From Saccharibacillus deserti (GTDB lineage: Bacteria > Bacillota > Bacilli > Paenibacillales > Paenibacillaceae): a DNA stretch of 64,000 bases. Location of the stretch: the NCBI RefSeq assembly GCF_013618475.1, contig NZ_JABJVN010000006.1:1-64000 (forward strand), written 5' to 3'. Below, one piece after another: positions 40,879-51,414 of the stretch; position 1 is the first letter of the stretch, and each line of letters starts with the position of its first letter. A program made the translations under genes and the position numbers. Below the pieces are notes generated by a model that ran no database searches, was not told the DNA's origin, and saw only the letters and a list, made by a program, of their open reading frames with translations.

Positions 40879-41256
40879 TTAACGCTGGGCACGGAAACGG
40901 GCATGTCCGGCGTTGTCTTTGCGTCCGGGAATTCCGTCTTGCAGCAGCCGGATATGGAAGAAGAACTCGAAAATACCGACGATCAGGGCAATGACGAACA
41001 TGTCGAAGTAAGAAAGGTTCCAGTCCAACATGGACGAAGCGGCCCAAAGTACGACATACGTCAGAGCGCCATCGGCCAGGGTTGCGGCTGTATTGCCGGC
41101 AGCGGGCAGAATAAACATATCGCCGATTACGTAGGCGAGAGCCCCGAGAATGACGGTTACGATTAACGCGCTCACAAAATCGGCTTCTCCGAACCACATC
41201 GTCAATCCGATCACGACAATGGCGTTGACCAGCATTTTAACAGCAACCTTAGTCAT
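40879..41256 (-). CDS. DUF2512 membrane protein (YndM family)
   Basis: A 125-residue protein with four hydrophobic segments, beginning MTKVAVKMLVNAIVVIGLTM and ending in a basic tail. This matches DUF2512 (B. subtilis YndM), often a sporulation-associated membrane family of unknown role. GAAGGTGA precedes the ATG at 41256. It is the only core-region gene on the right arm transcribed against replication. Confidence 0.8.
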   Translation of the reverse strand: MTKVAVKMLVNAIVVIGLTMWFGEADFVSALIVTVILGALAYVIGDMFILPAAGNTAATLADGALTYVVLWAASSMLDWNLSYFDMFVIALIVGIFEFFFHIRLLQDGIPGRKDNAGHARFRAQR

Positions 41257-41445
41257 TTCTTCACCTTCTCTTCGTTGTTTTTCCCTGCTGATGTATAGGC
41301 TTGGGTCAAATAAGGAACAGCGCTGTCTTTGTTATTTTTATTTTAAACCGATCGCGCGGATTGAAACCCTTTTATGGAAATGAAAAGGATGAATGGCCGA
41401 AAAGAAAAAATTGCGCAAACAATAATGCGAATTCCAAGTAACAGT

Positions 41446-41752
41446 GTTATACTTAAGTTTAGTTCATACGAAAAACCAAGCCACGCGGTTCTTTGCGGCG
41501 ACCCGGTCGCCAGGAAAGACGCCGCTGTAGTTTGCACGGCAGCAGTATCAATGCTACCGCTCTGCGGGTGCGATCCGGATTTCGAGCTTCGAAGATTCCG
41601 GTACCCGAAGAGCGGCCGGCCCTCTGATAAATACATGCTTTTTTCCTTCGTGGGGAGGGAACGACGGCGCTTGGGCCTGCAAAGGCTTAAGCGCCGGTAT
41701 GAAGCAGACTGCAAAAAGCGGAAGAGACTGTCTCTTCCGCTTTTTTGCGTTT
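41446..41752 (+). ncRNA. Candidate structured non-coding RNA of unknown type
   Basis: An extended -10, TG-T-TATACT (41446-41454), is followed by about 290 bases without a convincing reading frame but with several strong hairpins: GCGGCG/CGCCGC near 41496-41525 and CGGCGCTT/AAGCGCCG near 41667-41699. It ends in a perfect intrinsic terminator, AAAAAGCGGAAGAGA paired around CTG with T-run (about 41717-41751). I tried to match known riboswitches (cyclic di-GMP, cyclic di-AMP, cobalamin, T-box, ZTP), 6S, SRP and RNase P RNA and found no fit. The terminator also works on the minus strand, so direction is not certain. Confidence 0.4.
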
Positions 41753-41832
41753 TCTTGGCGTCAAGCTTTGCTTGCTCCCTCCTCATTTCCGAACATTAAA
41801 TTCCTTCTGCTTCTTATTCGTTCGTTATTTAT

Positions 41833-41861
41833 TTGACTTTGAAAAAACGGGCTGGTACACT
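41833..41861 (+). promoter_or_regulatory. purA promoter
   Basis: TTGACT (41833-41838), a 17-base spacer and TACACT (41856-41861). The leader of about 195 bases contains GCTGC/GCAGC and GCGC-AAGGA-GCGC followed by five T, a weak attenuator-like element. Confidence 0.7.
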
Positions 41862-42063
41862 GTAATTGCTGCGTTAAAGCAGCGCAAGGAGCGCTTTTTC
41901 GTATTCTGCGTCCTTTTTTTCAGGCGAAAATGCGTACAAAAGCCGTCTCCGCTCGTCCGTTAGCACGCTTCTCCGCCGGTATTTTCCACTGACGAAATTC
42001 CTGCCGGGATAGAGGACGGACGACCAATACAAAGGTGCAAAGGCACCCACGGAGGAATGTACA

Positions 42064-43350
42064 ATGTCAACGGTAGTCGTAGTGGGAACGCAGTGGGGAG
42101 ACGAAGGAAAAGGCAAGATTACGGACTATTTGGCGGAAAGCGCCGACGTGGTCGCCCGTTATCAAGGCGGCAACAACGCGGGCCATACCATTTTGATCGA
42201 AAATAAAAAATACAAATTGACGATGATTCCATCGGGCATTTTCTATACGGACAAAGCCTGCGTAATCGGCAACGGGATGGTCATCAACCCGAAAGCGCTG
42301 ATCGAGGAAATCAACTATATTCACGATAACGACTTCACGACGAAGAACCTGTCCATCAGCGATCGCGCGCATATCATCATGCCGTATCATATGGTGCTGG
42401 ACGCGCTCGAAGAAGAACGCAAAGGCCCGAACAAGATCGGAACGACCGGCAAAGGCATCGGCCCGTGCTACATGGACAAAGCGGCCCGGATCGGTATCCG
42501 CATGGCGGACCTGATGGACGCCGAAGAGTTCGAGCTGAAACTTCGCCATCTGGTCAAAGAAAAGAACCATATGATCGAACAGGTCTACGAAGGCACTCCG
42601 GTCGACGTGGAAGAAATCCTCAAAGACTATCTGGCGTATGCCGAAATTCTGCGTCCGTACGTTTGCGACACATCGGTCGTGCTTAACGAATACATCGATC
42701 AGGATAAAAAAGTGCTGTTCGAAGGCGCCCAGGGCGTTATGCTCGATATCGACCAAGGCACGTACCCGTTCGTCACTTCGTCCAACCCTTCCGCGGGCGG
42801 CGTCTGCATCGGGTCGGGCGTCGGCCCGGCGCGCATCAACCAGGTCATCGGCGTAGCCAAAGCCTATACGACCCGCGTCGGCGACGGTCCTTTCCCGACC
42901 GAGCTGCACGACTCGATCGGCGACACGATCCGCGAGACCGGCCACGAGTACGGTACCGTGACGGGCCGTCCGCGCCGCGTCGGCTGGTTCGATACCGTCG
43001 TCGTTCGCCACGCCAGACGCGTCAGCGGCATCACGGGCTTGTCCCTGAACTCGCTGGACGTGCTGACCGGTCTCGACACGGTCAAGATCTGCACCGGCTA
43101 CAAGTTCCGCGGCGAGATCATCTCGCACTATCCGGCAAGCCTCAAGCAGTTGGCGGAATGCGAAGCGGTCTACGAAGAAATGCCGGGCTGGAGCGAAGAT
43201 ATCACCGGGGCCAAGACGCTTGCAGACCTGCCGGAGTCGACCCGCAACTACGTGAAACGCGTCAGCGAATTGACCGGGATTCCGATTGCCATCTTCTCGG
43301 TCGGCCGCAACCGCGAGCAGACCAATCCGGTCCTGCCGATCTACGTCTAA
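42064..43350 (+). CDS. purA: Adenylosuccinate synthetase
   Basis: A 428-residue GTP-dependent enzyme that joins IMP and aspartate on the way to AMP. Motifs are [20 protein letters not shown] at the N terminus, [18 protein letters not shown] and the C-terminal GRNREQTNP region. The ATG follows GGAGG. It lies between dnaB and walR as in B. subtilis. It is probably a single-gene unit with its own promoter and terminator. Confidence 0.98.
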   Translation: MSTVVVVGTQWGDEGKGKITDYLAESADVVARYQGGNNAGHTILIENKKYKLTMIPSGIFYTDKACVIGNGMVINPKALIEEINYIHDNDFTTKNLSISDRAHIIMPYHMVLDALEEERKGPNKIGTTGKGIGPCYMDKAARIGIRMADLMDAEEFELKLRHLVKEKNHMIEQVYEGTPVDVEEILKDYLAYAEILRPYVCDTSVVLNEYIDQDKKVLFEGAQGVMLDIDQGTYPFVTSSNPSAGGVCIGSGVGPARINQVIGVAKAYTTRVGDGPFPTELHDSIGDTIRETGHEYGTVTGRPRRVGWFDTVVVRHARRVSGITGLSLNSLDVLTGLDTVKICTGYKFRGEIISHYPASLKQLAECEAVYEEMPGWSEDITGAKTLADLPESTRNYVKRVSELTGIPIAIFSVGRNREQTNPVLPIYV

Positions 43351-43410
43351 GAAACGCGGCGTTCCCGCAGTGCCGCGCTTTATGCGCAAATCAAGCTGCT
43401 CAAAACGTCC

Positions 43411-43437
43411 AAACCCGCGCCCCGCGCGGGTTTTTTG
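43411..43437 (+). terminator. Terminator of purA
   Basis: AAACCCGCGC pairs with GCGCGGGTTT around a CCC loop and continues in a T-run. Confidence 0.88.
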
Positions 43438-43549
43438 CTTTGCCGCAAAGTTGAATTACCGACCGAAGCTGTGTTAAAGTAGACGAAGGTTTTAAAAGGT
43501 TAAAATTTTGACACTATTTCGTCGGTAAGCTGCTGGGCAAAGGAGAAGA

Positions 43550-45217
43550 TTGAAGACCATGAAGAGCTTGAATAACAACAGCCAGGGCGAGGCCGTATCT
43601 TCCGAGCAGTCGGAGATGCAGCAGGGGAGCAAGGTCGTCTTGGCCGGGGGAAAGCCGAGAAAGATTCGCCGCTGGGCGGCAGGCATCGCGAGCGGTGTCG
43701 TGCTGGCGGGCGGACTGACTTTCGGCGGATTCAAATATGTAGAAGCCCATACGTTCACTTACTATACGGTGTATGCCGGGGATGCGGAGATCGGAACGAT
43801 CGCCGACAAGAAACAACTCGACGAGCTGATCGCCAAGAAGCGGCAGGAGTTCGAAGCCAAATATCCGAACGCCGACATGAAGCTGTTTACGGCGAACATT
43901 CGCGCGGAAAAAGCCGAAGGCTACAAAGTCGTACCGGACACCGCCGCGACGCTGGATAAACTGGAAGGCACAATCAAAGCCTACGCCACCGGCGTCGAGC
44001 TGGTCGTGGACGGCAAAGTCATCGGAATCGTCAAAGACGAACAAACGGCGAAGAAGCTGGTAGCCAAAGCGGAAAAGTCCTACATCGAAAAAGGAACCCG
44101 AACCGCCGGAACCGCGACGAAAAAGCTGGCTTCGACAGGCAGTTCTTCCGCGGCAGACGCTTCGTCGTCCAAGCTGAATTCGATCCGGATCAACGAGAAG
44201 ATCGATTACAGCGAGACCGAGACTTCGCCGACGCGTATTCTGACCGAAGAAGAAGCCTACAAGCTGCTGACGGTCGGCAAAAAGGATCCGGTGACCTACA
44301 CCGTCGCCGAAGGCGATACGGTGAGCTCTATCGCGGCTAAATTCGGGATTACGCAGGACGAGATCTACGCCAACAACACGGATATCAAGGAATTCACGCT
44401 GCAGATCGGGGAAGAACTGCGAATCACCCTGCCCGACCCGCTCATTACCGTCACTACGGTCGAATCGGTATCGGAGGTTATTCCGACCGCACCGGAGCTG
44501 GTCATTCGCCGGAATTCCGATCTGGCCGAAGGCAAGCGGATCGTCGCTTCTCCCGGCAAAAGCGGAGCAAAACGCGTCGATTACCGCCTGACCAAAGAAA
44601 ACGGCGAGATCGTGCGCGAAGAATGGGTCGGACAGGAAGTGGTGCGCCGCTCCGCTCCGATTGTCATCGTAAAAGGGACCAAAGTGATCGTCGAAGAAAA
44701 GCCGGTGGTGGAAGAAGCCGAGGAAACAAACGAACCGGCCGCGGAAGAACCCGCGGCCGAACGTTCTTCGTCGGAATCCGATGCATCGGAAAAGGAAGCC
44801 GCGTCCGAATCTTCTTCGGACAGCGACAACCAGGAAGAAGTGACTTCCGGCGGCAGCGGCTTCAGCTGGCCGGTCAGCGGCGCTTCGATCTCCAGCACCT
44901 ACGGCACCCGCTGGGGCAAGCTTCATGCCGGAGTCGATCTGACAGGCCCGTCCAATATTATGGCGTCCGCACCCGGTACCGTCACGTACGCCGGCGAGAT
45001 GAACGGCTACGGCAGTATCGTGATCATCAGCCACGGCGACGGGTTCGAGACCCGCTACGGCCACCTGAGCCGTATCAACGTCAGCTCCGGCCAATCCGTA
45101 TCGCGCGGCCAGTCGATCGGCGTGATGGGCAATACCGGCCGTTCCACCGGCACTCATCTGCATTTCGAGGTCCGTAAAAACGGCTCGCCGGAAAATCCTT
45201 TGTCTTATCTGCCTTAA
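43550..45217 (+). CDS. M23 peptidoglycan endopeptidase with LysM and G5 domains
   Basis: A 555-residue cell-envelope protein. An N-terminal cytoplasmic stretch and a membrane anchor (about 48-63) are followed by a LysM domain (YTVAEGDTVSSIAAKFGITQ), a G5 domain (region around KRVDYRLTKENGEIVREEWV), an acidic Glu/Ser-rich linker (about 385-430) and a C-terminal M23 domain with LHAGVDLTG, RYGHLS and THLHFEVR supplying the zinc ligands. It should cut peptide cross-links. It stands just before walRK, whose regulon in B. subtilis includes such hydrolases. The TTG at 43550 has the better spacing from GGAG than the ATG at 43559. Confidence 0.9.
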   Translation: MKTMKSLNNNSQGEAVSSEQSEMQQGSKVVLAGGKPRKIRRWAAGIASGVVLAGGLTFGGFKYVEAHTFTYYTVYAGDAEIGTIADKKQLDELIAKKRQEFEAKYPNADMKLFTANIRAEKAEGYKVVPDTAATLDKLEGTIKAYATGVELVVDGKVIGIVKDEQTAKKLVAKAEKSYIEKGTRTAGTATKKLASTGSSSAADASSSKLNSIRINEKIDYSETETSPTRILTEEEAYKLLTVGKKDPVTYTVAEGDTVSSIAAKFGITQDEIYANNTDIKEFTLQIGEELRITLPDPLITVTTVESVSEVIPTAPELVIRRNSDLAEGKRIVASPGKSGAKRVDYRLTKENGEIVREEWVGQEVVRRSAPIVIVKGTKVIVEEKPVVEEAEETNEPAAEEPAAERSSSESDASEKEAASESSSDSDNQEEVTSGGSGFSWPVSGASISSTYGTRWGKLHAGVDLTGPSNIMASAPGTVTYAGEMNGYGSIVIISHGDGFETRYGHLSRINVSSGQSVSRGQSIGVMGNTGRSTGTHLHFEVRKNGSPENPLSYLP

Positions 45218-45361
45218 GACTGTTAAGTCTGCCTAGAGTGATTTTCGCTTTAATGTTTGAGTATTTAATGTTTTGTGTCTTGATATTCTTGAAGTCTTTG
45301 CATCTTACGCAGGCAGGCTGAGGCTTTTCCCTGCCGAGGCAGCTTCTTTCTACTTTCTTAA

Positions 45362-45397
45362 AAAAGCGCCGCCGGTATTTTCCGGCGGCGCTTTTCA
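45362..45397 (+). terminator. Terminator of the M23 gene
   Basis: AAAAGCGCCGCCGG pairs perfectly with CCGGCGGCGCTTTT (45382-45395). A second partial copy of its right arm occurs after repeat copy D (about 45643-45662). Confidence 0.85.
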
Positions 45398-45420
45398 TGT
45401 CTGGAAGGTTTCATGTTGGA

Positions 45421-45600
45421 GGCTGCCAAGGCAGAGGAGGAAGTCCGTGAAGGAGCTGAGTCTTTTCGAAGAAAAGGCACTTCGGAAGCATATGCTGTGT
45501 ATCGCCTTTGAAATCGGGAAGCCTCTGCCTGAGTCTAATCCAGCTTCCCGATTTCAACACGCGGCCGAAACGAATTCCCCTGGAGCTCTCCCACGCCTCC
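45421..45600 (-). repeat. Structured intergenic repeat, copy D (diverged)
   Basis: On the minus strand P2 GAAATCGGGAAGC pairs perfectly with its complement (45510-45522 with 45543-45555), preceded by linker GTTTCGGCCGCGTGTT (45556-45571), which is 15 of 16 identical to copy B. The start of the second linker, AAAGGCGA, is kept, then the sequence diverges and P1 is only partly paired (GGAATTC-type arm against GGACTTCC near 45429-45436). It lies between the M23 gene and walR. The rest of 45600-45745 has no gene. Confidence 0.6.
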
Positions 45601-45745
45601 TGCCCACAACGAAACTTTCACGACATTCCGCGTCCCCGGACCTTTCCCGGCGGCGCTTTTTCCCGTCTCCTATGGTAAAATAACGAAGATATCCCCGGTA
45701 AAGATCCCAAGAAGAACGGGGAGTCGAGCAAGGGGGCCAAACGAA

Positions 45746-46474
45746 ATGCAGGGCAAAATCCTGGTTGTGGACGACGAACAGCCGATTGCGGATATTTTAA
45801 AATTCAATCTTGAAAAAGAAGGCTACGAGGTCATCTGCGCGTTCGACGGGATTCGGGCGGTAGAGCTTGCGCTCAGCGAGCGTCCGGACCTGATTCTGCT
45901 GGATCTGATGCTGCCGGGCAAAGACGGCATGGACGTCTGCCGCGAAGTGCGGACGCATCTGTCGGTGCCGATCATCATGCTGACCGCCAAAGACGGCGAG
46001 ATCGACAAGGTGCTGGGCCTGGAGCTGGGCGCGGACGACTACGTTACCAAGCCGTTCAGCACCCGCGAACTGCTGGCCCGGGTCAAAGCGCAGATGCGCA
46101 GGCATCAGCCGGGAGCGGCGCTGCATCCGGGCACGGGAGCCCAGCCGCAGCCGCGTCAGGGACTGACCGTGGATGCCCTTTTTATCGATACGGATATGTA
46201 TATGGTGTACAAGAACGGCGAGCCGCTCGATCTGACGCACCGCGAATACGAACTGGTGTATTATATGGGCAAAAACGCCGGCAAAGTCATGACCCGCGAG
46301 CATCTGCTCCAGGCGGTATGGGGTTTTGAATATTTCGGCGACGTGCGCACGGTGGATGTGACGATCCGGCGCCTGCGCGAGAAGATCGAAGACGACCCGA
46401 GCAAGCCGGAATACATTTTGACGCGCCGGGGTCTGGGCTACATGATGCGTTCGAACAAGCCCGGAGGGTTTTAG
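45746..46474 (+). CDS. walR: Response regulator WalR (YycF)
   Basis: A 242-residue OmpR-type regulator. The receiver domain has DD at 9-10, phosphoacceptor D53 in [10 protein letters not shown] and LTAKDGE. A winged-helix domain follows ([20 protein letters not shown]). An extra Pro/Gly/Gln-rich linker of about 20 residues joins them, longer than in B. subtilis. WalR is the essential regulator of cell-wall hydrolases in Firmicutes and heads the operon with walK, yycH, yycI, yycJ and htrA. Confidence 0.96.
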   Translation: MQGKILVVDDEQPIADILKFNLEKEGYEVICAFDGIRAVELALSERPDLILLDLMLPGKDGMDVCREVRTHLSVPIIMLTAKDGEIDKVLGLELGADDYVTKPFSTRELLARVKAQMRRHQPGAALHPGTGAQPQPRQGLTVDALFIDTDMYMVYKNGEPLDLTHREYELVYYMGKNAGKVMTREHLLQAVWGFEYFGDVRTVDVTIRRLREKIEDDPSKPEYILTRRGLGYMMRSNKPGGF

Positions 46475-46477
46475 GCC

Positions 46478-48343
46478 ATGTTTCGCGGAGCTTCCTTTTT
46501 CCGTTCCGTGCAGGCCAAGCTGATTATCGTCTATATGCTGCTGATCCTGATTGCGATGCAGCTGATCGGCGTTTACTTCGTCAGCGCGATGAAGACGTCG
46601 CTGACGAACAACTTTACCAACGATCTCAAAGAGCAGGCCGAACTGCTGTCCGTACTGGCCGGGCAGAACTGGTCGGGCAGCGGGGAAGCGGCCGAAGACA
46701 AAGCGGCAAGCCTGCGCACGCTGGTCGACAACTTCTCCAGCATGAGCAGCGGCGAGATCCAGGTGCTCGACGTCAGCGGCCGCGTGCTGATCACGTCGCT
46801 GTCCACGCATGCGGATCTGGTGAACAGCAAGAATACCCAGACCGTGGTCAGCCGGGCGCTGCAGGGCATCGACGATAACGAGGAATACATCATCGACGAA
46901 GACAATCTGCGCAAGAAAGTCGTCGCCAAGCCGGTGGTCAGCAGCGGCAAGATCGTCGGGGCGATCTATATCGTCGCTTCGATGCAGAGCCTCTACGATA
47001 CGATGCAGCGGATCAACGGGATCTTTATCTCCGGGGTATTGATCGCGCTCGGGCTGACCGCCGTACTCGGCGTCATTCTGGCTCATACCGTCACGCAGCC
47101 GATCAAGGAGATGACCAAGCGGGCAACCGCCGTCGCCGAAGGAAAGTTCCATGTCCGCATGCCGGTATTCGGCAGCGACGAGATCGGCCAGCTCGGCGAA
47201 GCGTTCAACCATATGACGAACCGCCTGCAGGGCGTGCTGTCGTTGAACGAAGAAGAAAAAGAAAAATTGGCTTCGATTCTGACCAATATGAGCGACGGCG
47301 TGATCGCCGCCGACGAATCGGGCTCGGTTATTCTCGTGAACCGGGTGGCCAGCGCGATGCTCGGAATGCGCGAAGCCGAAATGATCGGCCTGAGCATCTC
47401 GGAGCTGCTCGATCTGCCGGAAGAAGACGAAGAACTGCCGTCCGCCGGACTGCGCAGCCTGATTCTCGGCGGCAGCGGCGGTACGCCGGATTCGCCCGGC
47501 GGCCCGTCCGGCCTCGGCGACCTGACGATCAAAGCGACGCTAAGCCCGATCCATCGGCGCGAGAGCGGCACGGAGATCGGCGTCAGCGGTACGATCGCGG
47601 TGCTGCAGGATATTACCGAGCAGGAGCGGCTCGACACGCTGCGGCGGGAATTCGTCGCCAACGTGTCGCATGAGCTGCGGACCCCGCTGACCACGATCAA
47701 GAGTTATACCGAAGCGCTGGAAGACGGAGCGCTGGACGACCGGGCGGTGGCCGGACGTTTCGTTGGGGTCATCCAGAACGAGACGGAGCGCATGATCCGG
47801 TTGGTTACGGATCTGCTTCAGCTGTCGCGAATGGATTCCAAGGAAACGTCGCTGCGCCGCAAGAAGACCGATTTGTTCGAACTGGTCGAGGAAGTGACGG
47901 AACGCTTTACGTTTCCGCTTATGGACAAAGGCATCGGGATCCGGTTCAAAGCTTCGCCGGAACTCGGCACGGTCGACGTGGACCGCGACCAGATCGACCA
48001 GGTGCTGGATAATGTCGTCTCCAACGCCATGAAATACACGACCGAAGGCGGAGAAGTGACTTTGGATGCGTACCGGCTTGAAGAAGGGCTGCGGTATGCG
48101 GTTGTCGTATCGGATACCGGGATCGGGATCCCCAAAGAAGAGCTGGGGCGGATCTTCGAGCGGTTCTACCGGGTCGAAAAAGCGCGTTCGCGCGGCATGG
48201 GAGGCACCGGGCTCGGGCTTGCCATCGCGCGCGAAATCGTGGAAGCGCACGGCGGGGAAATTGCGATCGAATCGGAACTCGGGCAGGGTACGCGCGTGAC
48301 CTTTACGCTGCCCGCCTATACGGAAGGAGGCGGCGACAAGTGA
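46478..48343 (+). CDS. walK: Sensor histidine kinase WalK (YycG)
   Basis: A 621-residue sensor kinase with two TM segments (about 13-33 and 183-203) flanking an extracellular sensor domain, then HAMP, a PAS domain interrupted by a Gly/Pro/Ser-rich loop ([15 protein letters not shown]), HisKA with phosphoacceptor H398 in [19 protein letters not shown], and HATPase_c with [11 protein letters not shown] and [10 protein letters not shown]. It phosphorylates WalR. It overlaps yycH by 4 bases. Confidence 0.96.
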   Translation: MFRGASFFRSVQAKLIIVYMLLILIAMQLIGVYFVSAMKTSLTNNFTNDLKEQAELLSVLAGQNWSGSGEAAEDKAASLRTLVDNFSSMSSGEIQVLDVSGRVLITSLSTHADLVNSKNTQTVVSRALQGIDDNEEYIIDEDNLRKKVVAKPVVSSGKIVGAIYIVASMQSLYDTMQRINGIFISGVLIALGLTAVLGVILAHTVTQPIKEMTKRATAVAEGKFHVRMPVFGSDEIGQLGEAFNHMTNRLQGVLSLNEEEKEKLASILTNMSDGVIAADESGSVILVNRVASAMLGMREAEMIGLSISELLDLPEEDEELPSAGLRSLILGGSGGTPDSPGGPSGLGDLTIKATLSPIHRRESGTEIGVSGTIAVLQDITEQERLDTLRREFVANVSHELRTPLTTIKSYTEALEDGALDDRAVAGRFVGVIQNETERMIRLVTDLLQLSRMDSKETSLRRKKTDLFELVEEVTERFTFPLMDKGIGIRFKASPELGTVDVDRDQIDQVLDNVVSNAMKYTTEGGEVTLDAYRLEEGLRYAVVVSDTGIGIPKEELGRIFERFYRVEKARSRGMGGTGLGLAIAREIVEAHGGEIAIESELGQGTRVTFTLPAYTEGGGDK

Positions 48344-49629
48344 AAGAGCGGCTCAAAACGGCGATGCTCACGCTGCTCGTCGCCGTCAGCCTGGTACAGA
48401 GCTATCTGCTGATCTACCGGCTGCCGGGTACGGGGTCGGCTGCCGTCTCGTCGGCCGGCTACGTGCGTACCGACGAGATGGGCGAGCAGCAGGGAGTCGA
48501 AGATACCCTGTATCCCGACCGGATGCTGATCCATATGGGCAAAGACCGGCATACGATCTTTTATCCCGATTCGGCGTTCTACAAGCTGATTTACGCAAGG
48601 ATTCAGGCGCGCGACTTCGCCGCGTTTCAGGTGCAGCGTATCTCGGACGCGAACTGGGAGAAGATCGCAGCCGACAATCCCGGTATCGAGCTGTCGTTCG
48701 GTACCGGACTGCCCGTGTCGCTGCTGCAAAAAACGATGCGCATCGCCGCGGATCCCGCGTTCGAAACGGCTCTGATCGATCGGATCTGGATCTATACGGG
48801 AAGCGGGGAAGAGAAGCCGAGGGCATTCTTCTTCAGCGCCAAAGGCAGCGAAGTGTATGAAGCGAAGCAGCTGGATCTGACCGTGCAGGATGTGCTTCAG
48901 CATGTGGCATTCGGCGAAGAATGGATGCCGTACACCCCGCTGAAAAAACATACGCTGTATGTGCCGTCCAAACCAGTCGTTCTGGCCGAAGCGGTGCTTG
49001 CGACCGATTCGTTCACCAGCGACCAGATGCAGCGCAACCTGTTCGCCGACCCGGCCGTGACGCGCAACATCCACGAGCAGGACGGTTCGGAGATCTATAC
49101 CGACAGCAAGCGCAGCCTCCAGATCGAAGACAAAGCCCGCTGGATGACCTATACCGACCCGGCCGCCGCGCCGGCCATGCGGGCCGATGCGACCGAGAGC
49201 ATGCTGTCGGCCGTCGACTTTATCAATCAGCACGGCGGCTGGAACGGCCGCTACCGGGCGGAAATGGCCCAGATGGTCGATGAGTCGAATCTTGGCGTAC
49301 GCTTTCAGCAGTATTACGGTTCGCTGCCGATCCTCGGCAGCGGTACCATACGCTACGGCTATATGAATCTGATTCTGCAGCAGGGAACCGTCTCGTTCTA
49401 TGAACGGTCGCTGCTGGAGACGCCGGAAGCCGGCAAACAGGGGCCGCAGTACACCCTGCCTGGCGGTCAGGAACTGATCAATCGGATTACCAATATCGAA
49501 AAGGTACACGGCCAGCAGGTGGTGGATCTCTACCCGGCGTATACGCCGCGTATGAACGGCGACACTCTTCGGCTTGTCCCCGGTTGGGTCGTCGCCTTGG
49601 AAGACGGCTCGATCGCTACATTCAGCTGA
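48340..49629 (+). CDS. yycH: WalRK regulator YycH
   Basis: A 429-residue protein with one N-terminal TM helix ([20 protein letters not shown]) and a large extracellular part. In B. subtilis YycH and YycI interact with WalK through their TM helices and restrain its activity. The GTG start overlaps the walK stop. Sequence is diverged, and the assignment rests mainly on position, topology and length. Confidence 0.88.
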   Translation: MKERLKTAMLTLLVAVSLVQSYLLIYRLPGTGSAAVSSAGYVRTDEMGEQQGVEDTLYPDRMLIHMGKDRHTIFYPDSAFYKLIYARIQARDFAAFQVQRISDANWEKIAADNPGIELSFGTGLPVSLLQKTMRIAADPAFETALIDRIWIYTGSGEEKPRAFFFSAKGSEVYEAKQLDLTVQDVLQHVAFGEEWMPYTPLKKHTLYVPSKPVVLAEAVLATDSFTSDQMQRNLFADPAVTRNIHEQDGSEIYTDSKRSLQIEDKARWMTYTDPAAAPAMRADATESMLSAVDFINQHGGWNGRYRAEMAQMVDESNLGVRFQQYYGSLPILGSGTIRYGYMNLILQQGTVSFYERSLLETPEAGKQGPQYTLPGGQELINRITNIEKVHGQQVVDLYPAYTPRMNGDTLRLVPGWVVALEDGSIATFS

Positions 49630-49680
49630 GCGTGAACGAACCGGCAGGCAGTTCCGGCCGGCGAGAGGAGGAAGCGGACC

Positions 49681-50421
49681 TTGGATTGGGGAAGGGCGAA
49701 AAACGTATTGATCTATGCGTTTCTGCTGCTGAATTTGGTGCTGGGCTACCAGCTCTGGAGCGATGTGCGCGAGCAGCGCGGAGTCAGCCTCGGTTTCGGC
49801 TCGCTGAGCGAGAGCACCCAGCGCGCGATGGAGGAGAAGAATATCCAGGTGCTGACGTCCGTTCCGGCCGACACGCCGGCGCTGCCTAAGATTTCGTACC
49901 GATATACCCGCCAGGCAAGCAGCAAGCCGGTGCGGCTGGACGTTCCGGCGGACAGCAAACTGATCTTCGCTCCCGGCGATCTGGCCGCGGCGCTGAAAAG
50001 CGAGATCCCGGAGATCAGCCAATACAGCTACGATGCGTTTGCCGCAGGCGGCAGCGGGGACGGTTCGTTCACGCTGCACCCGCTGTTCGGCAACCAGTGG
50101 CCGCTGTTTAACGCGAACCTGGAACTTTTTTATACGGATCAGAAGATTACCGCTTACCGTGGCGCTCCGGTGGAGATCCAGGATGCGGGCGGTGAGACGG
50201 AAGTGCTGCCGGCGCAGAAAGCGCTGGGCACCCTGATCGAGAATTATCTGCCCGAAGGGGCGGTCGTGAAAGAGATCGTGCTGGGCTTCTACGGCCAGAC
50301 GTTCGACTCCGAGACACAGGTGGCGGCCCCGGTCTGGCGGTTCACGATCGAAAACAGCGCTTCGCCGACGTACAGCGTGTATTATGTACAAGGGGCAAGC
50401 GGAGACGTTATCAGTCCTTGA
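49681..50421 (+). CDS. yycI: WalRK regulator YycI
   Basis: A 246-residue protein beginning with a single TM segment (NVLIYAFLLLNLVLGYQLWS) and an extracellular domain ending SPTYSVYYVQGASGDVISP. It is the second accessory regulator of WalK. The start is TTG at 49681 after a GAGAGGAGGAAG stretch. The 51 bases after yycH hold its ribosome-binding region only. Confidence 0.9.
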   Translation: MDWGRAKNVLIYAFLLLNLVLGYQLWSDVREQRGVSLGFGSLSESTQRAMEEKNIQVLTSVPADTPALPKISYRYTRQASSKPVRLDVPADSKLIFAPGDLAAALKSEIPEISQYSYDAFAAGGSGDGSFTLHPLFGNQWPLFNANLELFYTDQKITAYRGAPVEIQDAGGETEVLPAQKALGTLIENYLPEGAVVKEIVLGFYGQTFDSETQVAAPVWRFTIENSASPTYSVYYVQGASGDVISP

Positions 50422-50445
50422 GCAGCAGAGAGAAGGAGATTATCA

Positions 50446-51267
50446 ATGAGTATGGGAATGCGTTTTACCGTCTTGTCCAGCGGATCGACGGGCAATGCCA
50501 CGGTGATCGAACTGGGCGGCACGTCGGTTCTGGTCGATGCGGGCCTCAGTGCCAGAAGACTGGAAGAGCTGTTTCGCGAGCGCGGCGTGTCGCCGGATCA
50601 GCTCAGCGGCATACTGGTTACGCACGAGCACTCGGATCATGTCAAAGGCCTGGGTGCGCTTGCGCGCAAATACAAACTGCCGATTTATGCGAACGAGAAG
50701 ACCTGGGAAGGCATGAAGAAATTCGTCGGCCAGATCGAACCGAACCAGCGCAAGGTTCTGGAGACCGGGGCGGCCGTTGATTTCGGTTCGCTGCGCGCCG
50801 CTTCGTTCGGCATCTCGCACGATGCGGCGGAGCCGGTCGGCTATACGTTCGACGACGGGATCAACAAGCTCAGCCTGGCGACCGATCTCGGATATATGAG
50901 CGACCGGGTCAAGGAATCGATCTACGATTCGGATGTACTGGTACTGGAATCGAACCATGATATCGAGATGCTGCGCATGGGCCGGTATCCCTGGAATATC
51001 AAACGGCGGATCCTCAGCGATATCGGCCATTTATCCAACAATGCGGCGGGAGAAGCCCTCGGCGAGCTGATGAACGGACGCTTGAAGCGGACGTATCTGG
51101 CCCACCTCAGCCGCGACCACAATATGCTGGATATCGCAAGAATGACGGTTCGCTGCTCGATGGAAGACAGCGGCGTCTTTTTTAAGGACAGCGAATTCGA
51201 ACTGCGCGATACGTACTGGAACATGCCGACGCCGTGGGACGAAGTCGGCAGCAAAAGCGGCGAATAA
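50446..51267 (+). CDS. yycJ: Metallo-beta-lactamase fold hydrolase YycJ (WalJ)
   Basis: A 273-residue metallo-beta-lactamase-fold protein with VTHEHSDHVKG as metal motif and the opening VLSSGSTGNATVIELGG. Members of this group act as nucleases (5'-3' exonuclease activity reported for B. anthracis YycJ). It is part of the wal operon. GAAGGAG precedes the ATG. Confidence 0.92.
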   Translation: MSMGMRFTVLSSGSTGNATVIELGGTSVLVDAGLSARRLEELFRERGVSPDQLSGILVTHEHSDHVKGLGALARKYKLPIYANEKTWEGMKKFVGQIEPNQRKVLETGAAVDFGSLRAASFGISHDAAEPVGYTFDDGINKLSLATDLGYMSDRVKESIYDSDVLVLESNHDIEMLRMGRYPWNIKRRILSDIGHLSNNAAGEALGELMNGRLKRTYLAHLSRDHNMLDIARMTVRCSMEDSGVFFKDSEFELRDTYWNMPTPWDEVGSKSGE

Positions 51268-51414
51268 ACGGAGCGTCGGCGGGCAAGCAATCGGTTTAAT
51301 GGATAGGGACTATCGGCATCGGAACAAACGTCCGAAGCTGCCGCTTCGCCCATCCGGCTCGGCCGGAACCGGGCTTGCGGCAGACGGTTGGCATAGATGG
51401 AAGGAAGGGTGACC

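Noticed and set aside
41480-41560. Cyclic-di-GMP-I or similar riboswitch in the purA upstream region
   Set aside because: GCAAA-like bits occur, but the conserved core and paired elements do not line up on either strand.
41374-41799. Open frame of 141 codons upstream of purA
   Set aside because: No ribosome site or family resemblance. It runs across strong hairpins and a terminator, so a structured RNA is more likely.
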